Positions 1-8,439 of a stretch of DNA of 64,000 nucleotides are shown here, piece by piece. Origin of the DNA: an uncultured Cytophagales bacterium (GTDB lineage Bacteria; Bacteroidota; Bacteroidia; Cytophagales; Thermoflexibacteraceae). Made by a program: the position numbers and the translations under genes. How positions within the stretch are numbered: the stretch's first letter is position 1; each line of letters begins with the position of its first letter. The DNA lies in NCBI GenBank assembly GCA_938039675.1, contig CALHUI010000003.1:186001-250000 (forward strand), in the 5' to 3' direction. Below the pieces are notes generated by a model, which made no database searches, had not been told where the DNA came from, and saw nothing but the letters and a program-made list of their open reading frames with translations.

Positions 1-412
1 GGAGGCATTTGTGGATGCTTTCACCAAATTGCACACGTTTCGCTTTGATGCTGCCTTTGGCTCATGGCTCAAACGGATTGTAATTAACCGTTGCATCAAC
101 GTTTTAAAAAAGCGCAAGTTGCTGACTATCAATGTAGAGGAGCCCAAGTTAGTCCATATCCCTGACGATACGGAGACAGACGAAAGCGAAATCGAATGGG
201 AAATTGGCCAAGTGCGCCGCTGTATGGATAAGTTGCCCGAAGGCGCGCGCATAGTACTGAACCTGTACCTGTTTGAAGGCTACGACCACGCAGAAATAGC
301 GGAAATTCTGAACATTACCGAATCAACCTCCAAAGCACAATACAGCAAAGCGCGTAAGCGCCTGCGTGAAGTTCTTACCAAAGAAAGGGCTGCATTATGG
401 AAGATAAGTTAA
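1..412 (+). CDS. ECF RNA polymerase sigma factor, C-terminal part (gene runs off the window start)
   Basis: The reading frame is open from the first bases (in frame from base 2) to a TAA at 410-412, so the true start lies upstream. What remains is the end of sigma region 2 (EAFVDAFTKLHTF, then GSWLKRIVINRCIN) and region 4, with the helix-turn-helix segment DHAEIAEILNITEST followed by KARKRLRE. This is the family layout for an ECF sigma factor directing extracytoplasmic or envelope responses. It overlaps the next gene by 16 bp, so the two are probably translationally coupled, as expected for a sigma/anti-sigma pair. The signal it responds to cannot be read from the sequence. Confidence 0.9.
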   Translation, partial: EAFVDAFTKLHTFRFDAAFGSWLKRIVINRCINVLKKRKLLTINVEEPKLVHIPDDTETDESEIEWEIGQVRRCMDKLPEGARIVLNLYLFEGYDHAEIAEILNITESTSKAQYSKARKRLREVLTKERAALWKIS

Positions 413-942
413 AAAAACTGGTGCAAATGCACCGCAAAGAAGCAGACACACTGCAAGCCCCCGATTTTTTGTGGGAGCGCATAGCGGCTGAATTAGACCA
501 ACAGCAACAAATCAATGTGCAACCGATGCGCCGTGTATGGCTCAAGCTACTTTTGCGCGTGGCAGCGGCGGCAACAGTTTTGCTGGTGGCAGGTATTTTT
601 GCTATTAGGCAATGGCAACCTACCAACAATACGGCAAGCACATGGGCAAACTACCCCGAATTGCAACAAGCAGAAGCCTACTTTCAACCGATGATTGTTG
701 CCAAAGTGCAACGCTTGGAACAAATCGGCGACAAAGCACTGACAGCGGCACTGCTGCAAGACCTTGCCCTGCTGGAAAAAGACTACGAAACGCTCGCCAA
801 AGATTTGCGAGATAATGCTGATAATCAGCAACTTGTAAAAGCAATGGTAGAAAATTACCGCAGCCGTTTGCAACTGTTGGAGCGAATTCTGAACGAAATA
901 GAACAAAAGCAAAGCAATGAAAAAGCGGATACTCAGTTATAG
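397..942 (+). CDS. Putative anti-sigma factor, single-pass membrane protein
   Basis: A 181-residue protein with a charged cytoplasmic N-terminus (about residues 1-47), one hydrophobic segment (about 49-70, LLLRVAAAATVLLVAGIFAI) and a long helical, Gln/Leu-rich extracytoplasmic part with probable coiled coil. It starts inside the last codons of the sigma factor gene and its own end overlaps the following gene by 26 bp. Position and topology are those of Bacteroidota anti-sigma proteins that hold an ECF sigma factor at the membrane. No zinc-type HxxxCxxC anti-sigma motif is present, so the assignment rests on context and topology. Confidence 0.6.
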   Translation: MEDKLKKLVQMHRKEADTLQAPDFLWERIAAELDQQQQINVQPMRRVWLKLLLRVAAAATVLLVAGIFAIRQWQPTNNTASTWANYPELQQAEAYFQPMIVAKVQRLEQIGDKALTAALLQDLALLEKDYETLAKDLRDNADNQQLVKAMVENYRSRLQLLERILNEIEQKQSNEKADTQL

Positions 943-2104
943 ATGGATTTTTTGGGCACTCTTGCTGCCTGTGTATGCAGCCGCTGCTCGTCCGTTCAAC
1001 AATGAAACCGACGAAACAACCGATAGCAAGGAAGTGCGCGTTTCCAAAAAGTTGGCATTTGATTTCAAATCGCAACCCGACCTGACCGCGCAGCTCAATC
1101 TGAAATATGCGCAGATTGTGATAGTCGGCTGGGCAAAAGACTCGGTGAAAGTAGAAGCTGAAATTACAGCCACAGGTGCAAACGTTGCCGAAGCCAATAA
1201 AATTCTGGAACGGGTGGCGTTGAAGTACGAGCACACCCCTAACCGATTGAATATGCGGCTTGATATTACACAAGAACCAACCGTTACCAAAAAAGAAGAC
1301 AGCGGTTTTGGCAATATTATGAGCGGATTGGTGCAATCGTTTGCCGGAGGTGCCGCCCTCAAAACCTCAGGCAATAGCAATGTCAATATAGACCAGAATA
1401 ACTTGAAAGTGGCTATAAAAGTGCGACTGCCGCAGGCAGCAATGCTCGTGATAGAGAATCGCTACGGCAATACCGAACTGACGGGCAGTTTTATCAACAA
1501 AATAACAGCCAACCTATTCTATGGCGACTTCAGAGCCGAGCGCCTCAATGCCGTACAATTAGATATCAGCTACGGGGAAATTTACATCCGCCAATTGCTG
1601 AAAGGTACTTTATACTTGCGTCAGGGAAGCATGAAATTGGAACGCGGCAGCGAGTTAAACCTCCATTCCAACGGAGCTACCATTGAACTCGATTCGGTAG
1701 CCAACCTGTGGTTAGACTCCCGCAACGATGATGTAGCAGTCAAAAAAGCGGGCAAACTGAACGGCAAAACGCATTTTACCAAGTTAGACATTCAACAACT
1801 GAGCACTGAAAGCAACCTTGAAACACAGTTTGGCAGTTTGCAAATAGCGCGCTTGCACCCCTCGCTTACTACGCTGGACGTAATGGCACGCTCTACCGAT
1901 ATCCGCTTGGACAACCTGCCGACCGACACCCGCTATGACCTTGTGGTGCGCCCCGATAAGTGGCAAGCTCCCGAGCGCCTGCTGCGCATGGAGCGGCAGC
2001 CGTTTGAGGCAGCCAAAGGGCATGTGCGCATTATTTGGACAGAAGGCAGCTCCAAACGAAACATCGCTATAGAAAACCGCGAAGGCAGCTTATTGATGAA
2101 ATAG
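917..2104 (+). CDS. Secreted DUF4097-like (putative adhesin) beta-helix protein
   Basis: A 395-residue protein with an N-terminal signal peptide (MKKRILSYRWIFWALLLPVYAAAA). The mature part is beta-rich with repeated short strands: the segment around 170-330 reads as successive rungs (ENRYGNTELTG, ANLFYGDFRAE, LDISYGEIYIRQ). This pattern is typical of the DUF4097 putative-adhesin fold that often follows sigma/anti-sigma pairs in Bacteroidota. It overlaps the anti-sigma gene by 26 bp and is probably the last gene of that operon, hence a likely target or sensor of the sigma system. A specific ligand cannot be inferred. Confidence 0.6.
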   Translation: MKKRILSYRWIFWALLLPVYAAAARPFNNETDETTDSKEVRVSKKLAFDFKSQPDLTAQLNLKYAQIVIVGWAKDSVKVEAEITATGANVAEANKILERVALKYEHTPNRLNMRLDITQEPTVTKKEDSGFGNIMSGLVQSFAGGAALKTSGNSNVNIDQNNLKVAIKVRLPQAAMLVIENRYGNTELTGSFINKITANLFYGDFRAERLNAVQLDISYGEIYIRQLLKGTLYLRQGSMKLERGSELNLHSNGATIELDSVANLWLDSRNDDVAVKKAGKLNGKTHFTKLDIQQLSTESNLETQFGSLQIARLHPSLTTLDVMARSTDIRLDNLPTDTRYDLVVRPDKWQAPERLLRMERQPFEAAKGHVRIIWTEGSSKRNIAIENREGSLLMK

Positions 2105-2127
2105 CAAAGACACATTCGCCGTTATGC

Positions 2128-2163
2128 AAAAACCTGAGAGGCTCTAAAACTTATCAGGTTTAA
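2128..2163. repeat. Intergenic palindrome, copy 1 (degenerate)
   Basis: AAACCTGA (2130-2137) and TCAGGTTT (2154-2161) form the arms. It is the most degenerate of six related copies in this window. It sits 24 bp after the stop of the secreted DUF4097-like gene, in the gap before a convergent lipoprotein gene, so it may act as a terminator stem for the plus strand. The rest of the gap up to about 2276 shows nothing I can name. Confidence 0.6.
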
Positions 2164-2276
2164 ACATCTGTTTTTGAGTAATTTATATGAAAAATTTCGC
2201 AAACCTTTTGCACTTTTTATGTAAGTGCTACACAGACAATACGCGGCAATAAACACCGACACTGCATTCCATTGAA

Positions 2277-2313
2277 AATCCCGACAGGTGGTAGGAAAGA
2301 TGCTGTCGAGATT
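2277..2313 (-). terminator. Possible stem-loop terminator downstream of the coiled-coil lipoprotein gene
   Basis: AATC-CGACAG at 2277-2287 can pair with CTGTCG-GATT at 2303-2313, with one bulged or mismatched position in each arm. It lies 46 bp beyond the stop codon of the minus-strand lipoprotein gene. There is only a short T-rich tail on the minus strand, so termination activity is uncertain. Confidence 0.3.
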
Positions 2314-2359
2314 GGACTTTTGGGATATGACCTTTGTATGCGGCCTGTACGCCCATTGC

Positions 2360-3184
2360 TCAATTATTGCCGCCGGTTTTTGCGGTTTTGATTTTTGCGG
2401 CAACTGTATTGATTTTCCGTTCTATTCGCTGGCGTTCTATGCCGGGCGGCATGTGTGTTTCGTACAGTTGCAGCGCCTGACGGTAGCTCTCGTCGGCTTT
2501 GCGGAGCAGTTGCTGCTTTTTGGTATTTTTACCTACCGCAAGCCATATTTTGTTGGCATCTTCCAGGTCTTCATCGCCCTGCAAAATCAGTTTTTCTATC
2601 TGCATTTTCACTGTTGCCAACTCTGCTGCTTTCTTAGCTTCTTGCGTGCGGCTGAGCTCTTCTTCACGATTCCGGATAGCTTCCTCCTTGGCTGTTAAAA
2701 CGCTGTCTTTCTTCAAATTAACCGTTTGCAATCGGGCAACTTCTGCGCGTGTGTTGGTCAGCTCGGTTTCTAATTGCGCCACCCTTTCCTTTTGCATTTC
2801 CAGTTCGGCTTTGAATCGTTCCAATGCTTTTGTCAAACCTTCTGCACGTATTTTGTAGCGGGTAGCTTGCTGTTGCGCAAGTGTGATTTTATCATTGGCC
2901 TGTTGCATATAATGCTCAATGGCGGCAATGCGTTCCATTAGCTCACTCCGTTTGAACTTGCGGCGCTCCGATTGCAGCTTGTTAGTGCCGAAAGCCACTG
3001 AATCGAGCGAGTTGCTGACCTCAGTCAGCAATGAGTCAATTTCCCGGTAGGCCTCATGCTGTTCTAAATAGTCGGCTTTCAGAATGGCAAGTTCCTGCCG
3101 CAGCGCATCTGCCTCGGGGTTGCTTTGCGGGCTACAGGCCAACATGACAAGTGCAAGAAGCACTATCAGTTTGTTCGTTTTCAT
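2360..3184 (-). CDS. Coiled-coil lipoprotein, function unknown
   Basis: The start is placed at 3184, where the protein begins MKTNKLIVLLALVMLAC. This is a signal peptide with lipobox LMLAC-like spacing, so Cys-17 is the expected lipid-modified residue. An upstream in-frame extension to 3328 lacks any signal-like sequence and is rejected. The 274-residue protein is almost entirely heptad-patterned (residues about 25-230, rich in E, K, Q, L), followed by a short basic helix repeat near the C-terminus. It is probably anchored to the inner face of the outer membrane or the outer leaflet of the inner membrane. No named family is recognised. Confidence 0.75.
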   Translation of the reverse strand: MKTNKLIVLLALVMLACSPQSNPEADALRQELAILKADYLEQHEAYREIDSLLTEVSNSLDSVAFGTNKLQSERRKFKRSELMERIAAIEHYMQQANDKITLAQQQATRYKIRAEGLTKALERFKAELEMQKERVAQLETELTNTRAEVARLQTVNLKKDSVLTAKEEAIRNREEELSRTQEAKKAAELATVKMQIEKLILQGDEDLEDANKIWLAVGKNTKKQQLLRKADESYRQALQLYETHMPPGIERQRIERKINTVAAKIKTAKTGGNN

Positions 3185-3436
3185 GGCAAGAAATAGTTGG
3201 TAAAATTTGCGATTTTGAGAATAATGAAAAATCGGATTAGATATTACTGGATTATTACGTTTTATTCGTTGATAAAATTCTGATGTGGGATTGGGTGGTA
3301 AACAACAACACCTTATGTTACAAGCCACCTACTTAGATTATACAAAAAACTTTCGGAAAGGCAAAAGCGGGCTGCATTTTGTGCGAGTGCTTGGTTATGA
3401 ATGACTCTTAACACACAGTAAATGGAATGATGAGGC

Positions 3437-3991
3437 CTATTGTATAATTACTGGCGGAAGCGTAAACAAAAATCTCCTTTGCAGCAAAATCGTAACCTCT
3501 ATTCGGAAAGTAATCGTATCGCGCCTGCCGATGGAAGTATTCAGCTTCAATTTCAGTTGGTCAGTAACATGCACAGGAGGAGGACGACGCACAAAGCTAT
3601 CGAGTGTTATTAGAAAGCCGTCGTTGGCAATATTTGCTAAAAACAACTTGCTCAAATCCTCTCTCGGTTCTTTGCTTCCAATCGGTCGGTCAGCCGAGAT
3701 ATAGATTCCTTGTATCACATTGTTCAACAGCGGTTTTCTGCTTGCCGAGAGATTCCCCGAACTGATGGAAAGCATAGGGGCAGTGGTAAAAAGCATTTAA
3801 ATTCCATAGTCGCCGGCACGTACAGAGGCGTTATTTGCAGCAAGCGTATCGCCTGTGCGCAAGTTGATATGGCGGGCACGAAAGCTACTCCATGCCTCCA
3901 CATCATAAGTTAAGTTGTGCCGCAAGCCATGCAGACTGGGGCACAACCGATTTATGACAGGCAAACTTCTGATGTGCCGAAACAACATCAT
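3437..3991 (-). pseudogene. Uncharacterised gene interrupted by an in-frame stop
   Basis: Two open segments share one frame: 3797-3991 (64 residues, ending RAGDYGI) and 3437-3796 (119 residues, starting MLFTTAP), separated only by TAA at 3797-3799. Read through, the product is a single beta-rich protein resembling small Bacteroidota lipoproteins that carry a '...NASVRAGDYGI-x-LFTTAP' strand pair; a CAA to TAA change would explain the break. The first ATG at 3989-3991 overlaps the stop of the upstream gene (TAATG), which suggests coupling. Alternatively, ATG directly after the TAA could allow re-initiation, giving two polypeptides. Family assignment is weak. Confidence 0.45.
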
Positions 3992-4227
3992 TAAGACTGC
4001 TTTTGGGTAGAACAAGATTTGCCGGCATCTCCCCTCTGGCAGCAAGATGGTTTTTTCTTGTCGGCCTTAGCTTTTTTCTTGTCGGCTTTGCTCTCTTTTT
4101 TGTTATCGTCGCCGCCGCTGCGTGTTACTACAGTGGTCAGGTTGTTGTCTATGGAAATAACGGCTGCCTGTACACTGCTTAGGGTTATTATCATGCCCGC
4201 GAAAATCAATAAAAACGTCTTTTTCAT
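3991..4227 (-). CDS. Small secreted Lys/Cys-rich protein
   Basis: A 78-residue product with a clear signal peptide (MKKTFLLIFAGMIITLSSVQA), a short linker, a lysine/alanine/aspartate-rich stretch (residues about 42-60) and a cysteine-containing tail CCQRGDAGKSC. Short exported proteins ending in a CC...SC tail are common in Bacteroidota, but their function is unknown; metal binding is a guess. The stop overlaps the ATG of the following interrupted gene, so the two form a small transcription unit. A TACTTTTA box with an upstream TTG (about 4251-4282, minus strand) is a possible but imperfect promoter. Confidence 0.65.
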   Translation of the reverse strand: MKKTFLLIFAGMIITLSSVQAAVISIDNNLTTVVTRSGGDDNKKESKADKKKAKADKKKPSCCQRGDAGKSCSTQKQS

Positions 4228-4386
4228 GTGCGAAAATGTTTAGAGTGTTGTAAAAGTAAATGATTTCGTCGTATTATTACAACCCGATAAGCGATTTTAA
4301 CAAATCATGAAGCAAAGGCAGTTGCAGCTAAGTGCTTGTCTGTCAAATGAAAAAACAATAGTAAACACTCAAGTACACCCGTTCTG

Positions 4387-5991
4387 ATGAGTACTAATAA
4401 AGAATCATGGGGTTCTCGCGTAGGCCTCGTATTGGCAATGGCCGGCAACGCAGTTGGATTAGGTAATTTTCTGCGTTTTCCCGTACAGGCTATTCAAAAT
4501 GGCGGCGGGGCATTTATCATCCCTTACTTGGTCTGCTTCCTGCTGATGGGCATTCCGTTGCTGCTAGTAGAGTGGAGTATGGGGCGCTTCGGTGGAAAAT
4601 TCGGGCATCACAGTACGCCTTTTATCGTGGACTCGATGGATAAAAGACCTTTTTGGAAATATATAGGCGTATTTGGCATCTTTACCAACTTGGCAGTAGC
4701 GGCTTATTACTGCTATCTCGAATCATGGACACTGGCGTACATCTGGCACTCGCTGATAGGTACGTTCCACGGCATGGAAAGTTCACAAGTCGCTGCTTTT
4801 TTTGGACAATACGTAGATGTAACATCAAGCACTACCGGTATTCCTTATGAGGCAGTTATTTTCTGGTTGCTTTGCTTAGCATTAAATACCTATTTCCTTT
4901 CGCGCGGGTTGCGAGGCGGGGTAGAAAAGGTCGCCAAAGTAGCAATGCCGTTGCTAATCATGTTCGGTATATTTTTGGTAATTCAGGCCATTAGCATCAA
5001 AGCCGGAGAAAATGGCGCTATCAATAGTGGTACTGCCGGTTTAAATTTCCTCTGGACACCTGATTTTTCAAGTATTTGGAGTCCTAAGGTATGGTTGGCT
5101 GCGGCAGGACAAATTTTCTTCACCCTTTCGGTAGGCATGGGGTCTATTCAGTGCTATGCATCTTACCTGAAATCTAAGGACGATGTAGCCCTCAACGCCA
5201 TGAGTGCTGGTTGGATGAATGAGTTTGTGGAAGTAGTGCTTGGCAGTTCTATCCTTATCCCGATTGCCGTAGGTTATTTGGGCATTGATAATGTGATTGA
5301 GATGACTAAAAATGGCGGTCTGGGATTAGGTTTCCGCACATTGCCGTATTTGTTTGAGCAATGGGGTGCTGTTTTGGCTGCCCTGAGCGGTACATTCTGG
5401 TTTGGTCTGTTGTTTTTTGCCGGTATCACCTCATCGCTGGCAATGGGTACGCCTTTTGTCGGTTTCTTACAGGATGAGTTCAATTGGAATCGCAAGCAAG
5501 CGGCGTGGATGTTTGGCTTTATGATTTTGCTCTTGGGTGCGCCTACGGTGTTTTTCTTTGAATACGGAGTTTTTGACGAATATGATTTTTGGGCAGGAAC
5601 TTTCTCTTTGGTCGTATTTGCATTTGCTGAAATCATCCTGTTTGCATGGGTATTTGGTATGGACAAAGGCTGGGAGGAAATTAACAGCGGTGCCGATATC
5701 AAAATTCCGTACATCTATAAGCACATCATTAAGTATATTACTCCACTTTTACTGGGCGCTGTATTTTTCAGCAGTTTGCCTAATGTGTGGAAGCAAATTA
5801 CCAATCAGGCGATTTATGAGCAAATAGCAGCGGCGCAGGCAGCCCAAGACCTGACCAAAGCAGCATTTTTGCAGGATACCATCTTGTTTGTCAATAGCTC
5901 CCGAGTCTTGCTGTTGGTAACCTATTTGAGCATCGCCCTGCTGGTAGCAGCAGCTTATCGCAAGCGTATGCAAAAAAAATCATCTATATAA
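4387..5991 (+). CDS. Sodium-dependent amino-acid transporter, NSS (SNF) family
   Basis: A 534-residue polytopic membrane protein with about 12 hydrophobic segments. The first helix carries the family signature WGSRVGLVLAMAGNAVGLGN, which forms the unwound TM1 substrate and sodium site of neurotransmitter:sodium symporters. The downstream region FTLSVGMGSIQCYASYL corresponds to TM6/TM7 elements. It is expected to import amino acids by Na+ co-transport across the inner membrane; the substrate cannot be told. A 34-codon gene follows after 13 bp and looks like its small partner subunit. Confidence 0.93.
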   Translation: MSTNKESWGSRVGLVLAMAGNAVGLGNFLRFPVQAIQNGGGAFIIPYLVCFLLMGIPLLLVEWSMGRFGGKFGHHSTPFIVDSMDKRPFWKYIGVFGIFTNLAVAAYYCYLESWTLAYIWHSLIGTFHGMESSQVAAFFGQYVDVTSSTTGIPYEAVIFWLLCLALNTYFLSRGLRGGVEKVAKVAMPLLIMFGIFLVIQAISIKAGENGAINSGTAGLNFLWTPDFSSIWSPKVWLAAAGQIFFTLSVGMGSIQCYASYLKSKDDVALNAMSAGWMNEFVEVVLGSSILIPIAVGYLGIDNVIEMTKNGGLGLGFRTLPYLFEQWGAVLAALSGTFWFGLLFFAGITSSLAMGTPFVGFLQDEFNWNRKQAAWMFGFMILLLGAPTVFFFEYGVFDEYDFWAGTFSLVVFAFAEIILFAWVFGMDKGWEEINSGADIKIPYIYKHIIKYITPLLLGAVFFSSLPNVWKQITNQAIYEQIAAAQAAQDLTKAAFLQDTILFVNSSRVLLLVTYLSIALLVAAAYRKRMQKKSSI

Positions 5992-6004
5992 ATTCCGTTT
6001 GCCT

Positions 6005-6109
6005 ATGTCCATCACAGCCTTAATTATCATGGTAACCGTGCAAATACTTGTTACTTGTACAACAGGATATTTCTTTTGGCGTGTGCTGAAAATGCCGCCC
6101 AAATCTTAA
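6005..6109 (+). CDS. MetS-like small subunit of the NSS transporter (34 residues)
   Basis: An ATG at 6005 opens a 34-codon frame ending at TAA 6107-6109. The product begins MSITALIIMVTVQILV and has one transmembrane helix and a short basic tail (RVLKMPPKS). Size, single helix and position 13 bp behind an NSS symporter match the MetS-type small subunits known from other bacteria (the methionine/alanine MetPS transporter is the precedent). It is easily missed because of its length. The alternative is a chance frame, but hydrophobicity and placement argue for a real gene. Confidence 0.65.
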   Translation: MSITALIIMVTVQILVTCTTGYFFWRVLKMPPKS

Positions 6110-6121
6110 AATTGTATTGCT

Positions 6122-6688
6122 GTGCTTGTAAAAGATAAAAAATTTAAGCGCTACATTTCTGAAAGTGCGCTCAAACAACGCATAGAAGAACTGGGAAGAC
6201 AGTTGAGTGAAGACTATGCGGGAAAAAATCCACTGTTTATTGCTGTTCTGAACGGTGCTTTTATATTTGCCGCTGACCTGATGCGTGAAATAGACATCCC
6301 TTCGGAAATATCTTTTATCAAGTTTACGTCTTATCACAACATGCACAGTACAGGCGTTGTAGACCAAATTATTGGCATTGAAGAAGATTTGCGCGAGCGG
6401 CATATCGTAGTAATTGAAGACATCGTAGATACAGGTATTACAATGACCGAAGTGCTTGCCGAAATCAGACGCTATCACCCCGCTTCGGTAGAGGTAGTAG
6501 CACTGCTTACCAAGCCCAAAGCATTGCAACGCCCCGTTTCCATTAAGTACACAGGTTTTGAAATTGAGCCGAAATTTGTGGTAGGCTATGGCTTAGACTA
6601 CGACGGTTATGGGCGGAATCTTTGTGAAATACTGATTCTGGATGAGCCGGAACAATCGGATGAAAACGGCGATTGGGGTACAGAATAG
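6122..6688 (+). CDS. hpt: Hypoxanthine phosphoribosyltransferase
   Basis: A 188-residue purine-salvage enzyme converting hypoxanthine (and usually guanine) plus PRPP to IMP/GMP in the cytoplasm. The PRPP-binding signature VVIEDIVDTGITMTEV is present (about residues 98-113). The PPi-loop region LNGAFIFAADL and the C-terminal VVGYGLDYDGYGRNL, which contacts the base and Mg2+, are also intact. Translation seems to start at GTG 6122 (MLVKDKK), 12 bp after the small transporter gene; no better ATG exists before the conserved region. The C-terminus has a short acidic tail (DEPEQSDENG). Confidence 0.93.
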   Translation: MLVKDKKFKRYISESALKQRIEELGRQLSEDYAGKNPLFIAVLNGAFIFAADLMREIDIPSEISFIKFTSYHNMHSTGVVDQIIGIEEDLRERHIVVIEDIVDTGITMTEVLAEIRRYHPASVEVVALLTKPKALQRPVSIKYTGFEIEPKFVVGYGLDYDGYGRNLCEILILDEPEQSDENGDWGTE

Positions 6689-6897
6689 CCCATCCTACCG
6701 ATTTTTTTCATCTGATGCATGTTGCTTAGTAAATAGCGGTACGGAGTTATGCTTGCATGGCTTTGCCGCTGTGCAAATGTTCGGTTTCCTTTCAACAAAG
6801 GAACAACCGAAGCCCTGTACCACACTTACATGCAGCAAATTTTTAATCTCCTTCAATTACCTGCCTTACAAATCGGACAGCATATTCGGGTTAGCCA

Positions 6898-7551
6898 ATG
6901 GAACTGCGCGAATTAAAAAAATTAGTTGCTCAGGGAGAAGGTATCACGCTGGAGTTTAAGCGAAAGGCAGCGCATCCCGATAAAATTATGCGTGAAGTTG
7001 CTGCTTTTGCTAACACAGCAGGTGGCTTTTTGCTGATTGGTGTAGATGATGACGGCTCTATACCCGGGCTGAAATATCCCGATGAAGATGCGTATGTACT
7101 TAAAAATGCCATTGCCAAATATTGCAACCCGCCTGTTGAATATGAGCTCAAACAAGTGGTTGTAGCACCTAATCGCACGGTTCTGGTTTTTCATATCAAG
7201 CCCAACAAGCAAAAACCGGTATTTGTTATTTATAATTTCCGCAATCGCAGAGGGCGCGCCTACGTTCGGGTAGCAGACCGAAGCGTGCAGGCAAGCCGCG
7301 AAATGCGTCAGATACTCAGAATGGCAGACTCGCTGCAACAAGTAGGCTTTACATACGGCGAGCGCGAGCGCTTACTGATGCAGTATCTTGGGAAACATGA
7401 GAAAATCAACGTGGAAACACTTGCCCAAATAGGCGCTATGAGTGCCGATGAAGCCTCTGCACTGTTGGTAAGGCTCACGCTTGCACAAGTGCTCGAAATC
7501 GTGCCTAATGAATCGGGTGATTATTTTATCAGAAAGCCGGAAAATTGGTAA
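6898..7551 (+). CDS. AlbA_2 (Schlafen-like) domain protein
   Basis: A 217-residue protein whose N-terminal ~125 residues form an AlbA_2 domain. It has the typical entry motif GEGITLEFKRKAAHPDKIMREVAAFANTxGG followed by LLIGVDDDGSIPG and the HIKPNKQKPVFV strand. The C-terminal ~65 residues look like a winged helix (ERLLMQYLGKHEKINVETLAQI...). Such proteins are usually called transcriptional regulators or ATP-binding proteins, but their biochemical role is poorly defined. Its end overlaps the convergent hydrolase gene by 23 bp. The 209 bp before it hold no gene I can support. Confidence 0.75.
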   Translation: MELRELKKLVAQGEGITLEFKRKAAHPDKIMREVAAFANTAGGFLLIGVDDDGSIPGLKYPDEDAYVLKNAIAKYCNPPVEYELKQVVVAPNRTVLVFHIKPNKQKPVFVIYNFRNRRGRAYVRVADRSVQASREMRQILRMADSLQQVGFTYGERERLLMQYLGKHEKINVETLAQIGAMSADEASALLVRLTLAQVLEIVPNESGDYFIRKPENW

Positions 7552-8422
7552 TTTCCATCATCCACTCGCGCAGCAATTCGTTGCAAAGGTCAGCGGCCTC
7601 CAATGGAGGGAAATGTCCGCAAGCAGGCAACATGTGCAGTGTGGCATGAGGTAATCGGGAAACGCCCGTGTAGGCAATTTCCTCAGTCGTAACAGGGTTC
7701 AGATAGCGGTTGGGAATATATTGGTCATATTCGCCATAAAAAACCAAGGTCGGTTGCATCAAATCCGGCAGCCACTCAAAAACAGGCTCGTCCAGCATCC
7801 CACTTGCCGAAGCACTCACACAATAAGTAAAATATTCATAGTCAGTACCTTGCATAATCAGCAATCGGTCGTCTATCAGTTCCTGTGCCTGCGGGCTGAC
7901 GGCGGAAAAATTGCGCTCCATATTAGCCCGTACCGTCTGAGGAGAGGCTGCCAAAACATCCTGAGGATTAAACCATTTCTTTATCAGTTCTGAAGCCTCT
8001 TTTGTAAACGTTTCAAATCCGGCAGGAGCAAACAAAGCCATTGCCTTGCACTGCTGCGGCTGTCGTCGGGCAATGTGCATGGCAATTTGCCCGCCCATAG
8101 AGTGGCCAATAATCACATAGTGCTGAATGTCAAGTATTTCCAACAATCGGCAAACGGTTTCGGCAAAGAAAGTCATTGTGCAGGGGAACTTGCCTTTTGC
8201 CGATTTACCGAATCCGGGTAAATCAATGGCAATACAACGGTAATCTTTAACAAATGCAGGCAAGTTGCATTGCCATGCTTTCAAATTGCTGCCAAGGCCG
8301 TGCAGGAATACGAGTGTTTGCCTGCTGCTGCCTATATCTATGTATGCAATATCGCCAATATCCGGCAGTGGAATATAGGATACTTCAAAAGGATAAAACA
8401 ATAGCTCGCGAATGGTAAACAT
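7529..8422 (-). CDS. Alpha/beta-fold hydrolase
   Basis: A 297-residue cytoplasmic hydrolase. The oxyanion region HGLGSNLKAW, the nucleophile elbow GHSMGG (serine at about residue 107), an acid in the FYGEYDQYIP segment and the C-terminal catalytic histidine in ACGHFPPLEA are all present and in the usual order. This is the classical ester/C-C hydrolase layout; the substrate is unknown. There is no signal peptide. It converges on and overlaps the AlbA_2 gene by 23 bp and lies 17 bp behind the upstream membrane gene, so it may be co-transcribed with it. Confidence 0.88.
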   Translation of the reverse strand: MFTIRELLFYPFEVSYIPLPDIGDIAYIDIGSSRQTLVFLHGLGSNLKAWQCNLPAFVKDYRCIAIDLPGFGKSAKGKFPCTMTFFAETVCRLLEILDIQHYVIIGHSMGGQIAMHIARRQPQQCKAMALFAPAGFETFTKEASELIKKWFNPQDVLAASPQTVRANMERNFSAVSPQAQELIDDRLLIMQGTDYEYFTYCVSASASGMLDEPVFEWLPDLMQPTLVFYGEYDQYIPNRYLNPVTTEEIAYTGVSRLPHATLHMLPACGHFPPLEAADLCNELLREWMMEITNFPAF

Positions 8423-8439
8423 AAGAGTACTTGTTTTGT

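Noticed and set aside
6689-6897. Possible gene before the AlbA_2 gene, including a 28-codon frame ending over its start
   Set aside because: No coding-like pattern or matching start; most likely spacer and regulatory sequence.
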